The position numbers and the translations under genes are program-made. From positions 1,302,001-1,366,000 of the forward strand of contig NZ_CP019966.1 in NCBI RefSeq assembly GCF_003031265.1: 64,000 nucleotides of DNA, read 5' to 3'. The DNA is from Rhodopseudomonas palustris. Lineage in GTDB: Bacteria > Pseudomonadota > Alphaproteobacteria > Rhizobiales > Xanthobacteraceae. Below the pieces are notes generated by a model. The model ran no database searches and was not told the origin of the DNA. It was given only the letters and a program-made list of their open reading frames with translations. Shown here in pieces: positions 55,471-64,000 of the stretch; position 1 is the stretch's first letter; each line of letters starts with the position of its first letter.

Positions 55471-56399
55471 GCGCCACGTCCTGCTTTGCCGCCGGCATCC
55501 TTGGCGGTGGTCATGCCGGCGTGCAGGAATAACAGCAGCTCGGCGGCCGAGCGCGAGGTGGTGTGGGTCGAGAACAGCCAATCGAGCTTGGAGGTCTCGG
55601 CGCGGATCGCGTCACGATGCGCGGCGACCAGAGCGACGTAGTCGCTGGCCCATTTCTCCGCGCGGCCGGCGGTGATCGCACCGCCACCTTCGGGCTCGAC
55701 GAATTCGACCCGGCCGGCATAGGGAAAGCTCTCTTCCGCCGGATCGACGATCTGCACCAGCGTGCCGTGCGTACCGGAAGCCGACAGGCCGGCGAGCATT
55801 TGCCGGATCTCACCGACCGGCGACCAGAAGTCGGACAGCACCACGATCTCGGCCCGCGACGACGGCACGAATGACGGCGGCAGGCTGCTGCGCGTTGAGG
55901 TGTCGTGCAGGATCGCCTGTGCCATCTTGTCGATGACGTTGTTACTCGAGGTCGGGTTCATCAGGCCGGGAATGCCAACCCGTTCGCCGCCGGCGACCAG
56001 CAGATCGGCCAGCGCGAACGCGACGATCAGGCCGCGCTCGAGCTTGCTGTCGCGCGCGGTTTTGGAGGCGAAGGCCATCGACAGCGAGCGATCCGGCCAC
56101 AGCCAGACGGTGTGCGCAGCTTCCCACTCCAGTTCGCGGACATAGAGATGATCGTCGCGCGCCGAGCGTCGCCAATCGACATTTTGCGCCGGCTCGCCGG
56201 AGACGAAGCGGCGATACTGCCAGAAATTCTCGCCGGCGCCGGCGCGGCGGCGGCCATGCAGACCATGTGTGACGTTGTTGGCGATCTTGCGGGCCTCGAG
56301 CATCAGGCGCGGCAACGACGCGGCGAGCGAACGGCTTTCTCCGTCCGCGCGGCGAACCGCCAGCGTCTCCTGGGTGCGATGCTCGTCGGCCTGCGCCAT
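55467..56399 (-). CDS. DUF58 domain protein
   Basis: A 310-residue cytosolic VWA-related protein. The hallmark is NVDWRRSARDDHLYVRELEWE (about residues 73-93) followed by the acidic PDRSLSMAF, a divergent DxSxS (D-R-S-L-S). DUF58 proteins work with MoxR ATPases, which are thought to load metals or mature their VWA partners. The gene begins on the TGATG junction with moxR and ends overlapping the BatA-like gene by 4 nt. Confidence 0.92.
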   Translation of the reverse strand: MAQADEHRTQETLAVRRADGESRSLAASLPRLMLEARKIANNVTHGLHGRRRAGAGENFWQYRRFVSGEPAQNVDWRRSARDDHLYVRELEWEAAHTVWLWPDRSLSMAFASKTARDSKLERGLIVAFALADLLVAGGERVGIPGLMNPTSSNNVIDKMAQAILHDTSTRSSLPPSFVPSSRAEIVVLSDFWSPVGEIRQMLAGLSASGTHGTLVQIVDPAEESFPYAGRVEFVEPEGGGAITAGRAEKWASDYVALVAAHRDAIRAETSKLDWLFSTHTTSRSAAELLLFLHAGMTTAKDAGGKAGRGA

Positions 56400-57403
56400 C
56401 AGCCGATCCGGCTCTTGAGCTTCTGGATCACGTCCGGAATGGTGCGGCCTTCGGCGCGGGCCGAGAACGTCAGCGCCATACGATGCTTCAGGATCGGTTC
56501 GGCGAGGTCGAGCACGTCGTCGATCGAAGGTGCCAGCCGGCCGTCGAGCAGCGCGCGGGCGCGCACCGCCATCATCAGCGACTGGCTGGCGCGCGGGCCG
56601 GGGCCCCAGGCAATCAGCTTGCCGAGGTCGCCGGCGTCGGGGCCGGGGCGTGCCGAGCGCACCAGCGACAGGATCGCTTCAACGACCGAGTCGCCGACCG
56701 GGAGCCGCCGCACCAGCCGCTGTGCCGCCAGCAGCGTTTCGCCGCTCATCGTTGCGCGCGGCGCCGCCTGCTCGGCGCCGGTGGTGTCGAACAGGATGCG
56801 GCGCTCGGCGTCGCGATCCGGATAGTCGACGTCGATCTCCATCAAGAAGCGGTCGAGCTGGGCTTCCGGCAGCGGGTAGGTGCCTTCCTGCTCCAGCGGG
56901 TTCTGCGTGGCGAGCACATGAAACGGCTTCGGCAGATCGTGCCGGGCGCCCGCAACGGTGATGTGCTGCTCCTGCATCGCCTGCAGCAGTGCCGACTGGG
57001 TACGCGGGCTGGCGCGGTTGATTTCGTCGGCCATCAACAGTTGCGCGAAAACTGGTCCGGCGATGAAGCGGAACGAGCGCTTGCCCGCCGCGGTCTCGTC
57101 GAGCACTTCAGCGCCGAGGATGTCGGACGGCATCAGGTCGGGCGTGAACTGCACGCGCTTGGCATCGAGCCCGAGCGTCACACCCAGGGTTTCCACCAGC
57201 TTGGTCTTGGCGAGGCCGGGGACGCCGATCAGCAGCGCGTGGCCGCCGGACAGAATCGTCACCAGCGTATTTTCGACCACGCGGTCCTGGCCGAAGATCA
57301 CGGTCGAGATTGCTTCCTTGGCAGCGCGCACTTCGCCGGCGACCTGCTCGGCCGAGCGGACGATGACGTCTTCGAGCTTCTCGACACTGTCTGCGCCGGC
57401 CAT
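56399..57403 (-). CDS. moxR: MoxR-type AAA+ ATPase
   Basis: A 334-residue chaperone-like ATPase. ATG at 57403 follows AGGAGAG. Walker A is LIGVPGLAKTKLVETLG (about residues 54-70), Walker B with the following sensor is LLMADEINRASPRTQSALLQAMQE (about 120-143), and QNPLEQEGTYPLPEAQLDRF is the MoxR signature (about 160-180). It heads an operon with the DUF58 gene, with a 1-nt overlap. Partner VWA proteins in the operon are its likely clients. Confidence 0.95.
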   Translation of the reverse strand: MAGADSVEKLEDVIVRSAEQVAGEVRAAKEAISTVIFGQDRVVENTLVTILSGGHALLIGVPGLAKTKLVETLGVTLGLDAKRVQFTPDLMPSDILGAEVLDETAAGKRSFRFIAGPVFAQLLMADEINRASPRTQSALLQAMQEQHITVAGARHDLPKPFHVLATQNPLEQEGTYPLPEAQLDRFLMEIDVDYPDRDAERRILFDTTGAEQAAPRATMSGETLLAAQRLVRRLPVGDSVVEAILSLVRSARPGPDAGDLGKLIAWGPGPRASQSLMMAVRARALLDGRLAPSIDDVLDLAEPILKHRMALTFSARAEGRTIPDVIQKLKSRIG

Positions 57404-57636
57404 ATCGTCTCTCCTGTCCACACCGGCCGCCGCCGGGCCGGTTGTTTTCACCGGGAGCATGTTAGGCTGTTCGCCGCGAGACAGCGAAGGCCCTGGTTTC
57501 ATTCACCAAATCTTTCCCCACATTATGAGCATCGCGGGATTGGCGCGGATCACGTTGTGGAGAGTTAAAACAAGCCGCGCGTGGCGAAACAGGGCAGCTC
57601 GGGTGCCGGGTTGGAAATCGAGGGTCAGGGTAAACA

Positions 57637-58248
57637 ATGGCGAAGCAAGGGCAGAGTTCACCGCACAATCTCGACGGCCTCACCGAGGCCGCGCGCGAGG
57701 CTGCGGCGAGCGCCGCCAAGGGCAAGGGCTTGCCGCCCGTGCATCTTTGGAACCCGCCGTTCTGCGGCGATCTCGACATGCGCATCGCTTCGGACGGAAC
57801 CTGGTTCTATCTCGGCACGCCGATCGGTCGTCCCGCCTTGGTGCGGCTGTTCTCGACCATTCTGAAGCGCGAGGGCGACAAACACTTCCTGGTGACGCCG
57901 GTCGAGAAGGTCGGCATCAAGGTCGACGATGCGCCGTTTCTGGCCGTCGAAATGGTCAAGGACACGGACGAGCGCGGAGCGCTGCTGCGCTTCCGCACCA
58001 ATGTCGACGATTGGGTGACGTGTGACGCCGACCACCGCCTAAGGTTCGAGGTCGCCGAAGATGGCGGAGTGACACCGTACCTTCACGTGCGCGCCGATCT
58101 GTGGGCCAAGGTGACGCGGGCGGTGTATTACGATCTGGTTGACATCGGCGAGGAGCGAGTGGTCGATGGTCACCCGATGTTCGGCATTGCGTCCGGCGGC
58201 GCGTTCTTCGCCATGGCCGATGCCGAGCTGATGAGGGAAGCGCATTGA
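57637..58248 (+). CDS. DUF1285 protein
   Basis: A 203-residue soluble protein. It holds the family core HLWNPPFCGDLDMRIASDGTWFYLGTPIGRPALVRLFSTIL followed by VTPVEKVGIKVDDAPF and a second beta-rich lobe ending LMREAH. The family has no proven function. Its final codons overlap the nudix start by 4 nt, so it leads the DUF1285-nudix-DUF6111-CCA operon. Confidence 0.93.
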   Translation: MAKQGQSSPHNLDGLTEAAREAAASAAKGKGLPPVHLWNPPFCGDLDMRIASDGTWFYLGTPIGRPALVRLFSTILKREGDKHFLVTPVEKVGIKVDDAPFLAVEMVKDTDERGALLRFRTNVDDWVTCDADHRLRFEVAEDGGVTPYLHVRADLWAKVTRAVYYDLVDIGEERVVDGHPMFGIASGGAFFAMADAELMREAH

Positions 58249-58922
58249 CCGGACCGATGACGGGAACGCAGTCTGCCAGCGGTAGCATCAGTTCGGCGGA
58301 ATTCTTCGATCGGGCCCAGCGCCGGCTGCGGTTCGACGTGCCTGCGGCGCTCACCGACGCCGGGGTGATTCCCGCCACCGGCGATCAGGGCAACGATCAG
58401 ATGCTGCGCACCATCGCGCAGGAACGGCCGATCCGTCCCGCCGCGGTGCTGATTCCGGTGGTCGAGCACGCCGAGCCGACCGTGCTGCTGACGATGCGGG
58501 CCGCGCATCTCAACGATCATGCCGGCCAGATCGCGTTTCCCGGTGGCAAGATCGACGCCACCGACAATTCGCCGCTCGATGCCGCCTTGCGCGAGGCCGA
58601 GGAAGAGATCGGGCTCGATCGCTCCTATGTCGAGCCGATCGGCTATCTCGACGTCTATGGCACCAGTTTCGGTTTCCGGATTTTGCCGACGGTGGCGCGG
58701 GTGCGGCCGGGATTCGAACTCACCATCAACAAATCCGAAGTCGACGACGCCTTCGAAGTGCCGCTGGCGTTCCTGATGGACCCCGGCAATCATCAATTGC
58801 ACAGCAAGGAATTCCGCGGCGCGCAGCGGTCCTACTACGCGATGCCGTTCGCCGAGCGCTACATCTGGGGCGCGACGGCCGGCATCCTGCGCGCGCTGTA
58901 TGAACGGGTCTGCCTGCCATGA
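58245..58922 (+). CDS. Nudix hydrolase, CoA pyrophosphatase type
   Basis: A 225-residue enzyme likely to cleave CoA to phosphopantetheine and ADP. The nudix box is GGKIDATDNSPLDAALREAEEEIGL (about residues 99-123), with Asp in place of the first Glu, preceded by the CoA-type LLTMRAAHLNDHAGQIAFPGG. TTG at 58245 fits GAGGGAAG and the 4-nt overlap with the preceding stop; ATG 58257 is an alternative. Confidence 0.9.
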   Translation: MTGPMTGTQSASGSISSAEFFDRAQRRLRFDVPAALTDAGVIPATGDQGNDQMLRTIAQERPIRPAAVLIPVVEHAEPTVLLTMRAAHLNDHAGQIAFPGGKIDATDNSPLDAALREAEEEIGLDRSYVEPIGYLDVYGTSFGFRILPTVARVRPGFELTINKSEVDDAFEVPLAFLMDPGNHQLHSKEFRGAQRSYYAMPFAERYIWGATAGILRALYERVCLP

Positions 58923-59182
58923 TCCGCGTGGTGCTCACTGAGGTCGGAATTTTCCTCATACCTTTCGTGCTCTACGCGGTCTTCCTGATCGCCACCCGGT
59001 CGGCAATGCTGCATCATTCATCCTGGCCGCTTCGCGTGGTCGGATGGCTGGTGGCAACGGCCCTGGTGCTGGTGATCTTGAGCTTGCTGCTGCTTGTGCA
59101 CTATTCGGGCGCACCGCCGGGATCGACTTACGTTCCGGCGCATATGGAGAACGGCAGGCTGGTGCCTGGGGTGGAGAAATGA
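58919..59182 (+). CDS. DUF6111 small membrane protein
   Basis: An 87-residue protein with two transmembrane helices (about residues 6-26 and 40-62) and a short hydrophilic tail, YVPAHMENGRLVPGVEK. It overlaps both neighbours by 4 nt (ATGA junctions). No function is known; its conserved place before the CCA-transferase gene is its only hint. Confidence 0.82.
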   Translation: MIRVVLTEVGIFLIPFVLYAVFLIATRSAMLHHSSWPLRVVGWLVATALVLVILSLLLLVHYSGAPPGSTYVPAHMENGRLVPGVEK

Positions 59183-60435
59183 CCGACGTGCCGGTGCGCA
59201 GCGATGCGCCGTGGCTGCACACGGGACCGGCGGCGCGGGTACTCGCGCTGCTGAACGGCGACGGCGAAGAGGCGCGGGTGGTCGGCGGCGCCGTCCGCAA
59301 CGCATTGCTGGGCGAGCCGATCGGCGATGTCGACATCGCCACCACCGCGGTTCCGGATGAAGTGGTCCGCCGTGCCAAGGCGAGCGGTATCAAAGCGGTG
59401 CCGACCGGGATCGAGCATGGCACCGTAACGCTGGTGCTCGACGGGCACGGCTTCGAAATCACCACGCTGCGCGAGGACGTCGAGACCTTCGGCCGCAAGG
59501 CCAAGGTGGCGTTCGGCCGCGATTGGGACCGCGACGCGCAGCGCCGCGACTTCACCATCAACGCGCTGTCGATGTCGGCCGACGGCACCGTGCACGACTA
59601 TGTCGGCGGACTCGCTGACATCGCGACGCGGCGGGTGCGCTTCATCGGCGATCCGGATCAGCGCATCGCCGAGGATTACTTACGCATCCTGCGGTTCTTC
59701 CGCATCCACGCCGCCTATGGCGCCGGGGCGCCGGACCGCGAGGCGTATCTCGCCTGCATCCGCGGCCGCAGCGGGCTTGCGACGCTGTCGGCGGAACGGC
59801 TGCGGATGGAGATGTTGAAGCTGATGATCGCCGACGGCGCGGAGGCTTCGGTGGTGGCGATGGCCGATGGCGGGCTGCTGCTCGCGGTGCTCGGCGGTGT
59901 CGCCTATCTCGGCGCCTTCGCGGCGATGATCGCCGCCGAACGCGACCTTGGTCTTGAACCCGATGCGGTGCGGCGGCTCGGTGCGCTGGCGGTCGCCGTC
60001 ACTGAGGATGCCAAGCGGCTGGCATCGCGGCTGCGGCTCTCCAACGTCGAAGCCAAGCGGCTCGACTCGATGGGGCATCGCTGGTGGCGTCTTGCCGGGA
60101 TGGACGAAGCGACCGCGCGGCGCCGGCTATATCGGCTCGGCGAAGCGCGGTTTCACGATCGCATGATGCTGGCCTGGGCCCGCGCCGGCCTCGGGGCCGA
60201 TCCGGCGCCGTGGCGCCAACTGATCGCGCTGCCGCAGCGCTGGCAGGCGCCGACATTCCCGCTGAAGGCTGCTGATTTTCTCGCGCGCGGCTTCGCCGCG
60301 GGGCCCGCGCTCGGCCACGTGCTGACGCTGGCCGAAGATGCCTGGCTGGCGGCCGATTTCCCGCTCGACCCGGCCGCGCTCCGCACCATCGCGGATCAGA
60401 CCGCAGCAAGATTCGCGCGCGATCATCTGCTGTAA
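59179..60435 (+). CDS. cca: CCA-adding enzyme / poly(A) polymerase family nucleotidyltransferase
   Basis: A 418-residue cytosolic enzyme completing the 3' CCA of tRNA. ATG at 59179 gives MTDVPVRSDAPWL and the first catalytic block VVGGAVRNALLGEPIGDVDIAT with the DxD metal pair (about residues 33-55). RDAQRRDFTINALSMSADG (about 113-131) and the RNA-binding IAEDYLRILRFFRIHAAYG (about 155-173) follow. Class II. It could instead be a poly(A) polymerase; no second candidate is in the window. Confidence 0.93.
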   Translation: MTDVPVRSDAPWLHTGPAARVLALLNGDGEEARVVGGAVRNALLGEPIGDVDIATTAVPDEVVRRAKASGIKAVPTGIEHGTVTLVLDGHGFEITTLREDVETFGRKAKVAFGRDWDRDAQRRDFTINALSMSADGTVHDYVGGLADIATRRVRFIGDPDQRIAEDYLRILRFFRIHAAYGAGAPDREAYLACIRGRSGLATLSAERLRMEMLKLMIADGAEASVVAMADGGLLLAVLGGVAYLGAFAAMIAAERDLGLEPDAVRRLGALAVAVTEDAKRLASRLRLSNVEAKRLDSMGHRWWRLAGMDEATARRRLYRLGEARFHDRMMLAWARAGLGADPAPWRQLIALPQRWQAPTFPLKAADFLARGFAAGPALGHVLTLAEDAWLAADFPLDPAALRTIADQTAARFARDHLL

Positions 60436-60502
60436 CGGAAGCGGCGATCAGCAGGCACGAACACGCCGGAGCGACGTAACGCTAAGCGTTGAGCTGGTCC
60501 TG

Positions 60503-60536
60503 AAAATTCGCGGCCGCTTGGTGATCTGCGGCCGCG
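60503..60536 (-). terminator. Terminator between cca and the DUF2158 gene
   Basis: A perfect 9-bp stem (CGCGGCCGC at 60509-60517 with GCGGCCGCG at 60528-60536) and a 10-nt loop. Read on the minus strand it is followed by AATTTTC, so it mainly serves the DUF2158 gene. Confidence 0.6.
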
Positions 60537-60564
60537 TCAGTGATGGCGAAGACAGCCTGCTCGT

Positions 60565-60792
60565 TCAGGCGACCTTGGTCTGCTCGTCGTCGTCGAGATC
60601 GTCGTCTTCGTCCTCATCATCGTCGACTTCGACGGCGATGGAATCCAGCACGGCAAGCGGCAGGGTCTCGCGGAACAGGTCGCCGTCTTCACCCATCCAC
60701 AGGCAGGTGGCGGTGTCGTCGTTGGCTTCCGCCACCGTCATCGCCTGGCCGCCGGATTTCAGCATGACGATATCGCCCGGTTTCAAGTCCAT
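60565..60792 (-). CDS. DUF2158 small protein with acidic tail
   Basis: A 75-residue protein. The first 50 residues form the DUF2158 beta-barrel-like domain (DLKPGDIVMLKSGGQAMTVAE, CLWMGEDGDLF). The last 25 are almost all Asp/Glu (VDDDEDEDDDLDDDE), which could mimic nucleic acid. Function unknown. It lies 78 nt downstream of queE on the same strand. Confidence 0.85.
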   Translation of the reverse strand: MDLKPGDIVMLKSGGQAMTVAEANDDTATCLWMGEDGDLFRETLPLAVLDSIAVEVDDDEDEDDDLDDDEQTKVA

Positions 60793-60870
60793 GGTCGGCT
60801 CCTGCTCGGTTGTTGACCTCGCATAGGAGCCTAGCGATTCGTCATGACAGCCGGATCACGCCGGCGCGAG

Positions 60871-61503
60871 CTACCTGATGCCGGTGATCTTGTGAGTCTG
60901 CAGGCTGAGCCGCCATTGCGGATGCTTCAGGCAGTAAGCGATCGCCCGCGTGGTGTTGTCGTCGCGGTCCGGGCCGTCCATCGGTTGCAGCGAAAACCGC
61001 TCGAATTCGAGCGCCGCAAAGTCTTCCGGCATCGCATCCGGCTGCGGATACACCAACTTCAACTCATCGCCGCGGCGGATGCGCAGCTCGGCACCGGCCT
61101 TTGGACTGACGCAGAGCCAGTCGATGCCGGCCGGCGGCTCGATGGTGCCGTTGGTCTCGACGCCGATCGCGAAGCCGCGCGCGTGCAGTGCGGCGATCAG
61201 TTCGCCGTCGAGCTGCAGCAGCGGTTCGCCGCCGGTGATCACCACGTAGCGATCGCGCATCTCGCCGACCCACTGATCGCTGATGGTGTCGGCGAGCAGC
61301 TCGGCGCTGGCGTAGCGGCCGCCGAGCGTGCCGTCGGTGCCGATGAAGTCCGTATCGCAGAATTTGCAGGTCGCCTGATCGCGGTCCTGCTCGCGGCCCG
61401 TCCACAGATTACATCCGGCGAAACGGCAGAACACCGCTGCACGGCCCGCATGGGCGCCTTCGCCCTGCAGGGTTAGAAATATCTCCTTAACCGCGTAGCT
61501 CAC
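60871..61503 (-). CDS. queE: 7-carboxy-7-deazaguanine synthase
   Basis: A 210-residue radical-SAM enzyme of queuosine and 7-deazaguanine synthesis. It starts MSYAVKEIFLTLQGEGAHAG. The unusual cluster motif C-x14-C-x2-C is visible: the Cys of AGCNLW, then TCKFCDTDF, spanning about residues 31-50. VVITGGEPLLQ is the SAM-binding block. It directly follows trmL with 12 nt between them. Confidence 0.95.
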   Translation of the reverse strand: MSYAVKEIFLTLQGEGAHAGRAAVFCRFAGCNLWTGREQDRDQATCKFCDTDFIGTDGTLGGRYASAELLADTISDQWVGEMRDRYVVITGGEPLLQLDGELIAALHARGFAIGVETNGTIEPPAGIDWLCVSPKAGAELRIRRGDELKLVYPQPDAMPEDFAALEFERFSLQPMDGPDRDDNTTRAIAYCLKHPQWRLSLQTHKITGIR

Positions 61504-61515
61504 CCGCGTCGGTCC

Positions 61516-61971
61516 TCACTGTGCGAATTGGACTTGCCGCAGCGCCTCGCCGGTCACCATCGCCGCCGCCATCGCGACGTTCAGCGAGCGCAGGCCGGGC
61601 TGCATAGGAATTACCACCCTGGCATCGGCGGCGGCAGCGACCTCGTCCGGCACCCCGGCACTTTCCCGGCCGAGCATCAGTACGTCAGTCGCTTGGTAAC
61701 GCTGTTCGAAATAAGGCCTTTCACCTTTGGTCGTAAGTAAAATCAGCCGGCAACCCGCGTTTTTCCGCCATTGCTCGAATTTTAGCCAGGAATCGTGCCG
61801 GACTATGCTCACCTGATCCAGGTAGTCCATCCCGGAGCGGCGGAAATGCCGATCGGAGGTCGGAAAGCCGGCCGGCTCGATGATGTGCGCTTCCACGTTC
61901 AAACAGGCGCAAAACCGAAGAATAGTGCCGGTGTTCTGTGGGATGTCGGGTTGAAACAGCGCGATCCGCAT
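61516..61971 (-). CDS. trmL: tRNA (cytidine/uridine-2'-O-)-methyltransferase TrmL
   Basis: A 151-residue SPOUT methyltransferase acting at wobble position 34. It starts MRIALFQPDIPQNTGTILR and carries the knot motifs LMLGRESAGVPDEV (about 97-110) and VVIPMQPGLRSLNVAMAAAM (about 118-137). AGGGAG precedes the ATG. It is the first gene of the trmL-queE-DUF2158 run. Confidence 0.96.
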   Translation of the reverse strand: MRIALFQPDIPQNTGTILRFCACLNVEAHIIEPAGFPTSDRHFRRSGMDYLDQVSIVRHDSWLKFEQWRKNAGCRLILLTTKGERPYFEQRYQATDVLMLGRESAGVPDEVAAAADARVVIPMQPGLRSLNVAMAAAMVTGEALRQVQFAQ

Positions 61972-62003
61972 CCCGTAATGCTCCCTATCAACTGAACGAT
62001 AAC

Positions 62004-62022
62004 GTGCCGTGTGTCATGGCAC
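62004..62022. promoter_or_regulatory. Dyad-symmetric element upstream of the bc1 operon
   Basis: GTGCCGTG, TGT, CATGGCAC: an 8-bp stem with one G-T pair and a 3-nt loop. It lies 32 nt upstream of the trmL start and about 225 nt before fbcF, between divergent genes. It could be an operator; no protein can be named. Confidence 0.3.
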
Positions 62023-62247
62023 ATCTTGGAATCGATCGAGGCGCGCCAATTAGCCGTTCGCGGGCTTGCGCTCTACCGGCAAGGGTGCCAATAGAACGAT
62101 TCTGGACTGTCTGTTCTACCCGACCGGCCATGACAAGCGGCCCGGGGCATGTTGAAGGCCGCCGATCTCGCGACCTCCCCGGGCAATCGTCTCGCAAGCT
62201 TTGCCGAGAGCGCTGTGCCGGTCGCAGAGATGAAAGGGCTTTGGATC

Positions 62248-62775
62248 GTGACGACAGAGGCTTCGGCGGAACCGACACGCCGTGATTTTCTCTATATCGC
62301 AACCGGCGCGGTTGCCGCCGTCGGTGCGGCGGCCGCGGTGTGGCCGTTCATCTCGCAGATGAACCCCGACGCGTCGACCATCGCTGCCGGCGCGCCGATC
62401 GAAGTCGATCTGACCCCGATCGCTGAAGGTCAGGACATCAAGGTGTTCTGGCGCGGTCAGCCGATCTACATCATGAACCGCACCAAGAAGCAGGTCGAAG
62501 AAGCGCGCAACACGCCGCTGTCCGACCTCAAGGATCCGCAGACCGATCAGGCGCGGACCAAGGAAGGCCACGAGAACTGGCTGGTCGTGGTCGGCATCTG
62601 CACCCACCTGGGCTGCATTCCGATCGCGCACGAGGGCAAATACGACGGGTTCTTCTGCCCGTGCCATGGTTCGCAGTACGACAGCTCCGGTCGTATCCGC
62701 CAGGGGCCGGCGCCGCTCAACCTGCCGATTCCCCCCTACCAATTCGTCTCCGACACCAAAGTCCAGATCGGCTGA
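62248..62775 (+). CDS. fbcF: Ubiquinol-cytochrome c reductase Rieske iron-sulfur subunit
   Basis: A 175-residue subunit of the cytochrome bc1 complex, also called petA. The GTG at 62248 behind AAAGGG is chosen since it gives the usual short MTTEAS start; an in-frame ATG at 62149 would add 33 residues. The twin-arginine signal is [17 protein letters not shown] (about 10-26), which also forms the membrane anchor. The 2Fe-2S ligands are CTHLGC (about 119-124) and CPCHGS (about 139-144). It is followed 40 nt later by fbcH. Confidence 0.97.
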   Translation: MTTEASAEPTRRDFLYIATGAVAAVGAAAAVWPFISQMNPDASTIAAGAPIEVDLTPIAEGQDIKVFWRGQPIYIMNRTKKQVEEARNTPLSDLKDPQTDQARTKEGHENWLVVVGICTHLGCIPIAHEGKYDGFFCPCHGSQYDSSGRIRQGPAPLNLPIPPYQFVSDTKVQIG

Positions 62776-62815
62776 CGTTCCCGTGCGCCGTACCAATGCT
62801 TACTAGGATCGCATC

Positions 62816-64000
62816 ATGAGCGGACCCTCGACCTATCAGCCACAAAGCCCCTTGATGAAGTGGCTGGAGCAGCGCCTGCCGATCGCGGGCCTCGTTCATT
62901 CCTCTTTCATCGCCTACCCGACGCCGCGTAACCTCAACTACTGGTGGACGTTCGGCGCCATCCTGTCGATGATGCTGGCGGTGCAGATCGTCACCGGCAT
63001 CGTGCTGGCGATGCACTACACCCCGCACGTCGATCTCGCCTTCGACTCGGTCGAGCGGATCGTCCGCGACGTCAACTACGGCTGGCTGCTGCGCAACATG
63101 CACGCCGCCGGCGCGTCGATGTTCTTCATCGCCGTCTACGTCCACATGCTCCGCGGCCTGTACTACGGTTCGTACAAGGCGCCGCGCGAAGTGTTGTGGA
63201 TTCTCGGCGTCATCATCTACCTGCTGATGATGGCGACCGGCTTCATGGGTTACGTGCTGCCGTGGGGCCAGATGAGCTTCTGGGGCGCCACCGTGATCAC
63301 CAACCTGTTCTCGGCGTTCCCGGTCGTCGGCGACAGCATCGTGACGCTGCTGTGGGGCGGCTATTCGGTCGGCAACCCGACCCTGAATCGCTTCTTCTCG
63401 CTGCACTACCTGCTGCCGTTCGTGATCGCCGGCGTGGTCGTGCTGCACGTCTGGGCGCTGCACGTCACCGGCCAGAACAACCCGGCCGGCGTCGAGCCGA
63501 AGACCGAGAAGGACACCGTTCCGTTCACGCCTTACGCGACCCTCAAGGACGTGTTCGGCATGTCGTGCTTCCTGGTGTTCTACTCCTGGTTCATCTTCTA
63601 CATGCCGAACTACCTCGGCGATGCGGAGAATTACGTTCCGGCCAACCCGGGCGTGACCCCGCCGCACATCGTGCCGGAATGGTACTACCTGCCGTTCTAC
63701 GCGATCCTGCGTTCGATCCCGAACAAGCTGATGGGCGTCATCGCGATGTTCGGTGCGATCATCGTGCTGCTGTTCCTGCCCTGGCTCGACAGCTGCAAGG
63801 TGCGCTCGTCGCGCTATCGCCCGATGGCCAAGCGCTTCTTCTGGGCCTTCGTGGTGACCTGCCTGGTGCTGGGCTGGCTCGGCTCGAAGCCGGCGGAAGG
63901 CATCTACACCACGCTCGGTCAGGTGTTCACCTTCTTCTACTTCGCCTACTTCCTGATCGTGCTCCCGGTGCTGGGTCGTATGGAAAAGACTCTGCCGCTG
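62816..64000 (+). CDS. fbcH: Cytochrome b subunit of bc1 complex (fbcH), 3' end outside window
   Basis: The first 395 codons of cytochrome b; the frame is open to the window edge. ATG at 62816 follows AGGATC. It shows the b-heme helices with paired His ([20 protein letters not shown] and [20 protein letters not shown]), [20 protein letters not shown] and the quinol-oxidation motif [18 protein letters not shown] near residue 285. In this lineage the gene normally encodes a cytochrome b-c1 fusion that is cut after export; that part would lie beyond the window. Confidence 0.96.
   Translation, partial: MSGPSTYQPQSPLMKWLEQRLPIAGLVHSSFIAYPTPRNLNYWWTFGAILSMMLAVQIVTGIVLAMHYTPHVDLAFDSVERIVRDVNYGWLLRNMHAAGASMFFIAVYVHMLRGLYYGSYKAPREVLWILGVIIYLLMMATGFMGYVLPWGQMSFWGATVITNLFSAFPVVGDSIVTLLWGGYSVGNPTLNRFFSLHYLLPFVIAGVVVLHVWALHVTGQNNPAGVEPKTEKDTVPFTPYATLKDVFGMSCFLVFYSWFIFYMPNYLGDAENYVPANPGVTPPHIVPEWYYLPFYAILRSIPNKLMGVIAMFGAIIVLLFLPWLDSCKVRSSRYRPMAKRFFWAFVVTCLVLGWLGSKPAEGIYTTLGQVFTFFYFAYFLIVLPVLGRMEKTLPL

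Noticed and set aside
57579..57657. Near-duplicate start GTGGCGAAACAGGGCAG / ATGGCGAAGCAAGGGCAG before the DUF1285 gene
   Set aside because: The two are in different frames and similarity stops after about 18 nt; probably chance or an old small duplication with no coding meaning.

Overview
The window is a continuous stretch of a high-GC alphaproteobacterial chromosome that fits Rhodopseudomonas palustris or a very close relative in the Bradyrhizobium family. The evidence is: a groES-groEL operon behind a CIRCE element; a Rieske/cytochrome b pair (fbcF-fbcH) at the right end; many Rhizobiales-specific small DUF proteins; Bradyrhizobiaceae-type palindromic repeats; and an alpha/beta hydrolase whose active-site residues fall at exactly the positions numbered for the R. 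palustris fluoroacetate dehalogenase. Genes are dense, nearly all are chromosomal housekeeping, and I see no rRNA, tRNA, CRISPR array, insertion sequence or prophage.

Left part (1-20 kb): L-lactate permease, a small META-like secreted protein, a CrtI-type FAD oxidoreductase, a secreted protein of unknown role, groES-groEL, a lipoprotein, an MFS transporter, cheZ, an L,D-transpeptidase, a DUF2076 protein, a deacetylase/glycosyltransferase pair, hisG-hisZ, an AT-rich HTH regulator that looks foreign, rsmE, a Ser/Pro-rich secreted protein coupled to ubiA, and a DUF6101-like protein.

Middle (20-45 kb): a pmbA-cysQ-DUF4170-waaA-lpxK envelope cluster, xseA, an operon of alpha/beta hydrolase + membrane protein + winged-helix regulator, purD, fluoroacetate dehalogenase, tadA, a large RluB-type pseudouridine synthase with a long RD-rich tail, rsmD, the pgsA-moaD-moaE-prmB operon, uvrC, an outer-membrane beta-barrel, a cold-shock protein, rlmJ, an orphan cheY, an FlK-like hotdog thioesterase and a 4-oxalocrotonate tautomerase homologue.

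Right part (45-64 kb): hisS, a class III aminotransferase, a TipF-like protein with a degenerate EAL domain, a HAD hydrolase, the four-gene moxR-DUF58-BatA/DUF4159-membrane protein operon, a tightly overlapping DUF1285-nudix-DUF6111-CCA transferase operon, the trmL-queE-DUF2158 operon, and the start of the cytochrome bc1 operon, whose second gene runs off the end.

The most noteworthy items are: (i) fluoroacetate dehalogenase and an FlK-type fluoroacetyl-CoA-thioesterase-like protein about 12 kb apart; (ii) the AT-rich regulator island between hisZ and rsmE; (iii) four families of palindromic intergenic repeats, two of them multi-copy with inner stems that change while staying paired or arms that flip independently; (iv) the TipF-like degenerate EAL protein; (v) the uncharacterised hydrolase/membrane/HTH operon. 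No clearly new multi-gene defence or metabolic system was found.
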